Positions 37,922 to 48,900 of a stretch of 64,000 bases of DNA are shown piece by piece; within the stretch, counting starts at the first letter, position 1; the number at the start of each line of letters is the position of its first letter. Under the pieces are notes generated by a model that did no database searches, was not told the origin of the DNA, and saw only the letters and a program-made list of their open reading frames with translations. The stretch is from Antedon bifida (Eukaryota > Echinodermata > Crinoidea > Comatulida > Antedonidae): positions 1,490,501 through 1,554,500 of the forward strand of contig OY727099.1 in assembly GCA_963402885.1 (NCBI GenBank), in the 5' to 3' direction. The translations under genes and the position numbers were made by a program.

Positions 37922-40900
37922 CTATTTCTTAGTAACAACAGAGTCGAGTTGATCCCGGATTTTTCCTAATGCATCCAACATGGTATCCAATGTCTGTTTG
38001 TTTAATTCTAAATCCACAGATGAATCGCAACTAAATTCTTTATCGTCTTTTGCGTTCTCGCGTGTCTGAAATAAATATAAAATTGAGATTTCAAAGAAAA
38101 ACATTTAAAGAGAAATTACATATTTGATTTTTGATTAAAAGAGTAAGTAAAAAATTGCTATTAAGCATTTTCACCTAGTTTTAAAAGATATTATTTTACT
38201 AAAATGTCATTGAAATTTGAGGTGAGCCTCTAAACAAATTCATCATCTTTTAACCATGACATGTTATACTTCAGTGCAGTCACTCAGAATTGTATTTAAA
38301 TTTAAGGCTGTTTTCGCAGCCAAAAATTAACTGATAATTAACCGATAAACTGCCTGTGGAAACAGGGTTTAACCGCTACCACTCAAGAAAAATTTACCAA
38401 CAATTATCTCATTCAAATCAAATAATTATCGGATAAATGTAATAATTTTTCAACCTTTGACCTGAAGGACAAATTGTTGCAATGTGATTGGGCATCTGGT
38501 TGTTTGGTAATGACTATCATGCGCACTTTATTGGTTAAAAAATTAAGCGATAATTTTGTTTTGGCTGCGGAAACACGGTCTAAAACAAAATACATTTTAA
38601 AATCTGGAGTGGTCCTTTAAAGCAATTATACACTCAGATCTAGTTTTTGTTTTCATGCTTAATGGCAAATATTTAAATTGAGATTACCAAGATAACCACT
38701 TAATCCAGAATAAAATGTTTTACGATTTTATGGTGATAACATTTCATGCATGTTCATTGAAAAACATAATTGAATGTGTCCAACTGAAACAGATGACTTA
38801 ATCGCTGCGAAATCAAAGTATTTGATGCTACCTAATTCATGTAAACTTTCTCCATCAAAGTTACAAAAACAGTAATTGTATTTTGATAAATAAATTAATA
38901 AAATAACAATTTCATCTGGTTTCAGTGTGGTAACATATTTACAATCATCTGAGAACGACTGGTTACCAGAAAACCTTGTAGTGGCTGTGGTGGTGTACAG
39001 TCGATCTCAAACAACATATTAACTGATGAAGTTAAGCAGGTATATTCAGAAAGGTTATTTAGAAGATCTTATATTTTTTTTTTATCTCTTTCTTTTGCAA
39101 TTGCTACTATATTTAGCAGTTCTACAGTAGCACACTGTGGTGGAAATTTCCATTTATTTTGTCATCATGTATGTAATACTGCTAACGAAAGTCATTACAA
39201 TTTTAAAACACTTGCAATCGTATTCAATTATCCAAAACTAACTTGAAATATAAAATTTAATAGAGATAATTTATTAATTTTGAGTAATTTAAAGGATCGT
39301 TCATTGATATTTAAATGAAATTATGAAGTGTTTCATTGGTTTAAAAAGAACATCGTAGAATGGCCCGGGAAGCCCCTGGGGCACCGGTCCAGTTTACATC
39401 TGTTAAATCTGATAAATTTTATTTAATAAAAACTTTTTAAATGAAAGTACCTGAAGGTTCAGGAGACAGGTTGGTACCGACATTCGAGAAATTGAATCAG
39501 AACACGTTTTTACATCCACCCTCCAATCAAAATCTACTAGTCGTGGTAAAGACACTGAAACAATAAAGAATTGTAATGACTTGTAGAATTGAAAAAATAT
39601 TGTACAGTACATCCTTTAGTATAATATAACTATACCGTGGGAAACCCTGGTTCAGGAAAAAAATTATTGGTAAGCATTTCTTGTACAAAACTCATCTGAA
39701 CTGGCTAGAGAGAGGCCTACATCCAGACCAAAAGTCAATACTGGGACTATACACAGGGATATGCCTGTTTGTGTTTGTGAAACATAAATTAGGGGTTGGG
39801 ATTAGACCCAAGGATATACGGTAATGCATTGTAGTTAGTGATAAAAAATGTCAGGTACTGTACAGTATATAGTACAGTTAGCATACCTTGGTTATCTATA
39901 GAACTTTTTCTCCAAGTTGGTCTGGAAAAAAATATTTAAATTAAATAAAAAAATTAAATGTCGCACGCAACAATAACAAATGTATCAATCATTTCAAAGT
40001 TTTTCCCCTCAATATGAATTACAAAATGTGATAACTGTAGATAGAGGGCAGTATATAGTATTATCTTTTACCAACACCGAGTTGACAAAGTTCATAGTTC
40101 AGAGCATTGGTTTCATCATCATGTTTAATTTAAGTAAATTTCCTCCCTCGTCCAAGGTGGTGCTGTCTCTCCACTTCTTTCTGTCTTCTGCATTATTTCT
40201 TTCCTCATCACATTTGGCCGTCCTCTTTCACTAGCTTCTCTTTGCGACTGCATTTTCACAGTGTACCCCCAAGATAACAAAAAACAATACCCTCTTCCAA
40301 TCCCCTCCCAGGGGCGGATTCAAGGGGCCCAGTCGGCCCAGGCAACCTAAATTTCACAAATTGTAATGCAAAAGATAGGACATCAAATTAAGTTCAGCAC
40401 TTCATTTCACTCCTTTTAGCCCCTGGGCCCCCCTTCCTCCTATTTCAAATTCCTGGATCCACCACTGCCTCCATTTATTGTTCATCCCAATTCATTACTT
40501 CCGTCTCTCTTACATTTCTTACATTGCAATTCAAATCATCCCTCCCCTACCACCCGCATTTTACTAAACATTACAATTATGAGATTTCACAGATCCTTAA
40601 CTGAAATAAAACTCTGAAATACTTACAAATATTCAGCTATTATTTTTGACAATAAGTCTTTTAGATTTTTATGAAAATCACCTGAAATATATAAAAATAT
40701 TATATAATCATAAACATTTTATATTAAATCAATTCTAAAACATCTTTTTTAATATCTAGTCCAGGTGCAGATAAATCATTTCTACTGATCATAATATGAT
40801 ACTATGAAACAATATTATTGGAATATATTATATTCTTTTGTACAAAGTGGGCATCTTAAAACACATACATGTATGATTTATGTACAGTTAACCAAATATT

Positions 40901-42064
40901 ATATCTGAAATTCAAGCCTGTATCTGAGCTCTTAAATGAACTACTGAAGTATCTTTACCAGGAAATATTTCTTTGACGGATGTTACACTTGTACAGCCAA
41001 TATACAGTGCATATTGAATGAGAGCGGCTAAAGACTGTAAAAGCTGTGAAAACAAAAAACAATAAATGTTTCAAAATAAATTATGCAATTATGTTATAAT
41101 TTAAAATATTTAGATTTTGTTGTGATACATTTGAGGTTGACACACAGGTAAATTTAGTACGGTAAATGTATAGTACTGTGCAGTATTTTATAGTAGGGAT
41201 GAAGTTAGATGTTAGAATGTGTTGAGTGGGTGGCAAAAAAAGGCGTTGAGCTTTGCGTGTAAACACCTTTAAAATAATTTTAGACATTGAAAGTTATATA
41301 TACAATGTAATTTACCTAGAACTTTCACAGCCTTATGGCAATGCTAATTTGTGGTATCAATAGCATTAGCTTTATATTTTTATTGAATGAAAGTACTTTA
41401 TAATGTGAACATGACTTTGACTCACCTGCGAACTATCAGCTTTGTCAACTTCTAGGGTATTGGCAGTGTTCAAAATTACTTTCTCGGGGTAACTAGAAGC
41501 ATTGCGATAGGTGAATGAATTCTGGCATAATTCTATCACAAGCTCTTTTGCGTTAGCCTAGTTGCAGTATAAAAAAATGGGATTCAAAATTAGTAGTAGT
41601 TGCCTAAATAACTAACTAGGCCTATTAGGCCTACATACATATACAGTAAAGAGTTAGCCTACATGGTAAATTAGGCCTAAACTAATAATTAACTAGCTAG
41701 CTAGGCTAGTATATTATTATTATTAAAGTAACACAAAAGTCATGCTGTGGCTATATATGGCCCATTCATACGTAAATCCAATTTGTTATATTTCACACAC
41801 CCACAAGGAAGCCTAGCCTACGCCTGCCTCATCGCGCCTTCAGCTAGGCCTACTATCATTACTCAGCCTACTAGCCTAGCTAGGTAGGTACGGTAGACTC
41901 GCTATAGGCTAGGCCTAGCATAGTTAAGAGTCTTAGTTTTGGGTCTAGGCTAACCTACTAAACTCACAACATTAAAAGATTATTCTAAACTTTTTCTAAA
42001 TTTATTACGAAGCAAATACCACCTTTAAAAGTAAATTTAAAACTTCAAAATCTGTGTCTGCCAT
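37922..42064 (-). CDS. COMMD9: COMM domain-containing protein 9
   Basis: Seven exons on minus: 42023-42064 (ATG at 42062-42064), 41426-41557, 40959-41043, 40627-40681, 39887-39921, 39451-39554 and 37922-38065 (TAG at 37922-37924). The joined frame gives 198 residues, the same length as I recall for the vertebrate protein. An N-terminal helical half (residues 1 to about 115) leads into the COMM domain. The latter includes VSLPRLVDFDWRVDVKT, SDSISRMSVPTCLLNLQ and the C-terminal LNKQTLDTMLDALGKIRDQL, which closely match vertebrate COMMD9. COMMD proteins assemble into the Commander complex with CCDC22/CCDC93 and the retriever, which recycles endosomal membrane cargo (known for the family). The gene follows PTGR3 in the same direction, 0.9 kb away. 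All splice sites are GT/AG and phases agree; no defect was seen. Confidence 0.96.
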
Positions 42065-42140
42065 TCTGAAAAATATTTTTGTTTTTCTCGTGATGTCATA
42101 TGTTTGTTTTGTTCTCCCACGTGTTGAAACGCGTTTTATT
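42065..42140 (-). promoter_or_regulatory. Candidate COMMD9 promoter region
   Basis: Immediately upstream of the start codon are a CRE-like TGATGTCA (about 42092-42099) and an E-box CACGTG (42119-42124). Both are typical of housekeeping promoters. The transcription start is not known. Confidence 0.35.
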
Positions 42141-42569
42141 GGCAAATTTATTACACAGAAACGCATTTACCTTTCACGTTTTACCGTCAAAACTCATCAA
42201 AACAATGTAAACACAAAAATAAAGTACAATAAATAAAATTGTCTTTTTTTATTTTCCTTTATTATAAAGTTGATTTTATCTATTTTCTCTAATTAATACT
42301 GTATAATAAAGATTAACATATGTTCTGTTCTGTGTAAACTAATTCACCATCAAATTGTCATTGGGGAGAAGTTACTCAAATTTGAATAGTACACAAAAAC
42401 AATTGTTTTAATATATAAATATCACCATCAATATTGTTTATGTACATAAAAAAATACATAAATAAAATACATAAAAATTCTTATATTTATCTTCTTATCA
42501 TAATTGTTATATTATATAATACTACAGCAGCACTAAAAGTTTACAAATGAATTTAGCGTACACTCCTTT

Positions 42570-42840
42570 GGGACACCCATTCATTGTACAGTAGAACTCC
42601 CCCTTTGGGACACACCCTTTAATAAAGGGATACATTGACGACAACAAGATAGGAACTTGTAACAGTCCTTTGATCTTATGTCTGGCTGCGACAAATACCA
42701 AAAGTAGCTGTACTATGTACATATTATCCGCGGCAAATGGTGTATGTTAAGGGGCGTGAAACTGATCATGTCACAGCCACAGATAAACCCTTTGATCTCC
42801 AGAGCTCAGCGTCCTGTTGTTAGATTACCTTGGTTTTACT
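42570..42840. mobile_element. AAGGG-type repeat joined to truncated TIR family 4 element
   Basis: 42570-42640 has TTTGGGACACCC and TTTAATAAAGGG words of the dispersed GGGACA repeat. From about 42643 the sequence GAACTTGTAACAGTCCTTTG through CAGCGTCCTGTTGTTAGATT matches the element at 47166-47391 but lacks its left terminus. It lies between PTGR3 and COMMD9. Confidence 0.7.
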
Positions 42841-42991
42841 GTACTATCACGGACTCGCTAATACATGATTTTAACGTAATGAAGAGAGCACTGTCAATTA
42901 AAATTAGTATTTTTTATATTATCCTTCTTAATTTATTTTAATTTCAAAAGACATTTGACCTGAGAACATCTTATTAATAGTGCCTCTCATT

Positions 42992-45900
42992 TTATAGTTT
43001 ACTAGCGTCATCTGGATTTAACTCGACAACTATCTTTCCTTCGCTCTTCTTCGAATACAAATACTAAAAGATAAAATTTTGTCAAAAAAAATGTAATCAA
43101 ACAGTCCTTTGATTATAAAGAAAATACACTCATAAATAATAAATATATTCTTAGTACTAATCAAATATGGGTGCCTAACAATTGTAATATACAAATAATG
43201 AATGTTAATGAGTTGAATGGCGTGAAAATTCAACAAATACAAAATATTTGTTGTTTTATAACAAACATATGATTGTTTAAAACATTAATTTGATTAAAAA
43301 AAGAAAAGAAAAAAAGCAGCGTTCAGATATTTTTTGGGTAGAACAGCCATGGACTGACAGACAGACCAACTTGATTACAATTTACGGGGAGAAAGATAAA
43401 CATTCCAACATAAATAGGATAATTTAAAGACCACTTCTAGTGATGGTCTCTCTATCTTTGATGATAGTGTAGATGGAGCTTTAAACCTGGGTCCCAAAAG
43501 TGGAGGTAAACCTGTATACAGTAAACTCACCTTGACAGCGTCGACTACAGACTCTACGCCAACAAATTGTCCAGATGGGTTATTCTTGCCATTATCCACA
43601 AATGCTTTTAGTTTGCCGGTTTCAGACATAGAGACCAAGCGTTTGAAGGATTCGGCATATCTATGGGTGTAATGGAACAACAAAAACCCACTTACACTGG
43701 CCGATTTTGATAACAGCTGAAAAAAATAACAAGAAAAAAATTTCGCAAGTGAGTGGCTGAGCGGTTAAGACAGTGGAAACATAATTATGTAGCCATAACA
43801 TCGGCAAGGGTTCAAGGCTCACTTGCTACATGGTTCTGGTGCTAGTACAAGTCTTCTCAGATAAGGACTATAAACTGTAGGCTGGTCCAGTGTACACATC
43901 TAGTACTAGTACACACACAGCCACTAATCATAACTGGTCCTCTGAAGAGGTTACCCAGTATAAAAAAAAAAACGTATGTAAAAGGCAATTTGGTACAAAA
44001 TATCTATATCATACACTACTAGAAATTAGTTACTTCTCCTGAAACCTCATGATCAAAAGTTGTGCTGTTTGAGCTTTTCACCTTTGGTCTTTTTTATTTA
44101 TTTATTATCTTAATGTAACTAGTTTTTAGTGGGCCCTCCTATCACAAGCCCCCTTGAAGGTCCCTTTCATCTTCCTAATTTTGCTTTACTCCTTTTGTTG
44201 AGAATTGGTTTTTTTTATGAGATAAATAAAGTGATTAATTTGATTTGAATGTTAAGATGGCAACTTTTTAAACCTAAATCACAATCAGGTCGTCGTGAGT
44301 TCACTAGATGCCGATGGTTCCGGTCATTGGAGAGGGGAATCGCAGTATAAATAATTATATTTTATAAATGTATTTTTCTCACTCAAATATCACAAAATGT
44401 GTAGTTACATAAGGTTTCAACGGAAGAAAGACAAGTATAGCAGTGCTAATAAGCAATCATTAAAATAACATGCTATCAAAATATGAACAGATTAACGATA
44501 ATAGTGTTATCCGGCAATATACAACCGTAATTACCTTCCGAGAGCTTAGCAACATAATTGTTAGGTCAAATAGATAATGATGACAACAAAACTGTGACAT
44601 TATTACTAATCACATTTGGTATTGATATAATATTATTATGCTCGCAAAAATACATTCACTCCAAAGATGTTTATTAGAACTATTGATGTTGTGTTATTGT
44701 ATGTGTTACATAATATCTATGTTCATAAACCATAGATGAATTCAGAGCAGTTTTTTTACATGCGGCAGGTATAATAATATACTAATAATATACCACATTT
44801 ATATAGCGCCCTTTTCATGAAAAAAAACATGCTCAAAGGTATGATAAGACTATGAAAAACCCACCAGATCCAGAATAGGGAAAGATGTGCATGTAGCTGT
44901 TAAATTAATTTACAGTATGTCCTGTGCCCATGTGATTAAAGTGTTTTTCCAGCAGGTTTAAGGTTCAATTTGCTGGTGCTGGACCAAAACTGTGCCGAAA
45001 CAGGTGTGAAAGACCCTTTACAGGGAGCTCTTGTGTGTGCTTGATACTGTACAACCTTGGGTAACCTTGATATGTACGCTTTTATTTATTTTATTATTGA
45101 TACAATTGCATTTGAAATTTATGCTATAGCCTAGTCTTTTATTAGAAGATTATTTAGAAACTCGTAAAACCAAATGAATCAATTTTATACAATTTAAGAG
45201 GGGAATTCCCTTTTAATATGGACTGGATAGAATGTAGTAATTCTTTTGATTGCCTACAATGACACAAGAACAACATAAGTATTAGCAATGTTTCCAGTTT
45301 TGATTATAGGTTAGCCCTAATACAGCCTGTATTAAGGGGACACTATCAGGACCCAACAAAATGTCCCCTGATTAGGGATTGCCCCTTGTTCGTTTCAATG
45401 TAAAATGTATACCCTTAGTAGGGGTGTCCGCTGCAGTGTTAAAACATATATTGCTTCTCGATCATTTTTATGGGGTTCTACCGCATTTCTTTATAGGTTT
45501 ATTGACTACTACAGTATGCATGTTGGAAATTCCCTGCCTCTTGGTTATTTTATATCATTTATAAATGTTATGTTACATAGAAACAGGCCCTTTAGGCACA
45601 AATGTTTACAACCGTGCATTAGATTATAATTTAATAATGATTTCAGATGATAACTCAGTCACACTAACCCGTTGTGGAAGAGTATTGATCACGCTGTTAA
45701 CGAAGCCTTTGTCAGATTCATACCCAGAAATATAACCTATGACGATTAATCGACCTTTGAACCCAAGCCTGAAAAAAAAAAATTCTATATCACTATACTA
45801 TGGTTAAATTAAAGTGAAATCTAGTATCTGCCTCAGACGTATTGGCTAATGCCTTTCCTCTGGTCAAGGTGAGCAGTGGACAAGAGAGGCGCTTGATCAA

Positions 45901-48900
45901 TGATAGGACCGACCAAGGTGCTTTAAACAGTCCTGGCTTAGTTTCATCCACCATTTAAATGGATGTATAAGACTAATCTAGTATTGTCATTCGTGACAGA
46001 TGTCGGCATTAACAAAATTGTAGTTCACACAGCACCAGTGCCTCAAAATGTACTTACGATTTGATACATGTTTCAAATGTTGGGCCTCCAATTGATTCAT
46101 AAACTACATCTACACCTCCCTGCAGAAAAAAATTGATGTAATGAAGTCACTATTTTTAAGCTCTGTTTATCAAACTAGTTTGACAAAAAAAATGTGATGT
46201 GCCCAATGGTAGTGATATGACATCATCGTGTCCATACAGTATATGGGCACATCACATTTTTTTGTCACATAAAGTTTGATAGTGTAGATATGCTTTGGCT
46301 TTACAAACTTCATTGGATGGTGGTCATGTACCTGATCTAGTCATTTAATTTTCTCAACTCATATTATTTCCTTTCAACATTTTAATATGTATTTCATGTT
46401 CATCAATTAAATATTTACAATTTTGACATTTGACAAATGCACTATGATGTCATGAACTTTGCAATACTTGTGAATGTGATTTTTCATCACAAACTTTAAA
46501 TGAAAGTTTGATACTTAATGCTGGTGAGATCGTACTGTTGTTGTATTGTACTGTGTACTCTAGTGTTCTTATACATACTTAATGCTGGTGAGATTGTACT
46601 GTTGTTGTATTGTATTGTGTACTTTAGTGTTCTTATACATACTGGGTATTCCTGCATCAAAATCTCAGCAAGATTCTCAGTAGTGTAGTTGATAGGTCTG
46701 TCACATCCAATCGACTACAAAATCAAAGTATTAGTTATTATATGATATGATCCTATTTTTTTCATTTTTTTTTTACTATATTGTACATAAATAAACATAA
46801 TAAATAAATATCTGGCACTTTATGGCACATAAAAATTGATTTCTTATACTGTAATCAACTTCAAATATATTATACTTACTATGTAGATGTAATTAAAAAA
46901 CCACCTTACAATACTTCTAACATTCATGGGAAAGGAGGTCTTTGTTACTGTTTATGTTTAACTTAATACATTATAGACTAAGTTTGAAACCCACAAAAGT
47001 GATAATAAATTCAGCATCTGCTCTCTCTGGAACTACTGTATAATCTAGTGGCAGATCAATGATTTCAAAATACTGGAGGTTGGTTTATTGTTGATACTTT
47101 GGATTGTACAATTTAAGTACTGAATTTTGTACTGTTTTCCTCAGTGGATCCGTGGGATATGTTTAACCAAGGCAATCTAACAACAGGACATTGAGCTTGC
47201 TTTACCAAGATAAGAACTTGTAACAGTCCTTTGATCTTATGTCTGACTGCGACAAAACAGTACTATACTATGTACATATTCTCCGGGGTGAGCAGTGTCT
47301 GTTAAGGAGCGTGGAACACTGATCGTGTAGCAGCCACAGATAAACCCTTTGATATCCGGAGCTCAGCATCCTGTTGTTAGATTGCCTTGGTTTAACTGTA
47401 CCTTTAAAAAGTCAACTTTAGACTGGGTAGAACATGTTCCAATCACATGACATCCAGCTGCTTTTGCTAACTGAACCTGTTGAGGTAAGAAAAAAAAGAT
47501 ACACATTTAGTTTCAGCATGTCATCATATGTCGTATAGGAATTTTAGTTTATTTATTGTCCTATACCCATTGTGGCAGAATGTTGTGACAGAAAAGATTA
47601 AACAGATTATTTGTACTAATTGGATTGTAAATTAATGTGTCTGTATTTCACACATCCTGCTATTAAATCATTAAATAACGTTCAAAGAGAAAAAAAATGA
47701 GTTGTACATAATTTACCTCCTTGGCGGAGGTACATAATTTACCTCGTTGGCGGAGGTATATGTAATCGATCGCATGTGTTTGTTTGTTAGCAGGATTACT
47801 CAAAAAGTAATTACAAGATCTTTATCAAAATGAATGTACAGATAGATATGTGGTCCATTACACCAAACTCGCATACACATGCTTGTAGTGAAATTAGCCT
47901 AAATCACAAACAGCATTAAGAAACACACAAATATATATATATATATTTTCCCGGAGAAATCTTATGTAGGAGAATTTTACAGTAGGCGGTATGCACTCTT
48001 GGAGTGGCTTTCTTGTATTATATATGTATTTTTAATACTTAGTCAATTAAATTTTCTCCTCTATTATTCAATACATGACGTGCCAAAGGCTAGGCTCAAA
48101 ATAAATTTAAATTCATGTCCCAGATTTTTATTAATATCTCATAATAAATAAAAAATATAATCAGGGTTTCCGGTTGATTGAGGAGATTAAAGAACTTATT
48201 GCTATTAAGGCTTTAATAGATGAAGAGTTAAGCCATGATTACATTTCTGCGACACAAATAAATGAAACCAATTACAATAATTTAAGTGAGATCATGATTT
48301 GGTAGCTGATCTTTAATCATAAGTCACATATAATTTAAAATGTATTGACATTTGTGTGTCAACGACAGCCTACACATTTATGTTGTTTATCTAAAAATGT
48401 TACTGAATCTTTAAAAAGTGTACAAATCAGTGATGCATTAACCCAATACTGTATCTGCGTATTATCATAATTGGTTGTTTTTTGGGTTTTTTTTATAGCA
48501 TAATTCAACAAGAATAGAAAACAATCTTTGTTGTTGGTATGATAATACTTATTGCAGCTCAAACAAAGCTTTATTTGGATTGTGTGCCCTGGGTTCTTTA
48601 GAGTGCACGTGAGCCATATGGGTACACTGGACCTCCGTTATAAGTCGTTATCCAAGAAGACTTGTTCTACCAGAACTATATATTGGTCAAAGAGAGCCTT
48701 CAACCTGTGCCGATATTACTTTGGTTTGCGGCACATCTACCTTAACCGCTTCAATCGACAATCACTACGACATGGTTTCTTAATGGAAATGGTTGTGTCG
48801 GAAAATTGATGGTGAAGATGCTGAAACAATATCAGTATAGAAATGCTGGCATATTGAGGCATGTTTGTGAGAAAGACCTATTCAATGGTCTTTATTGAAA

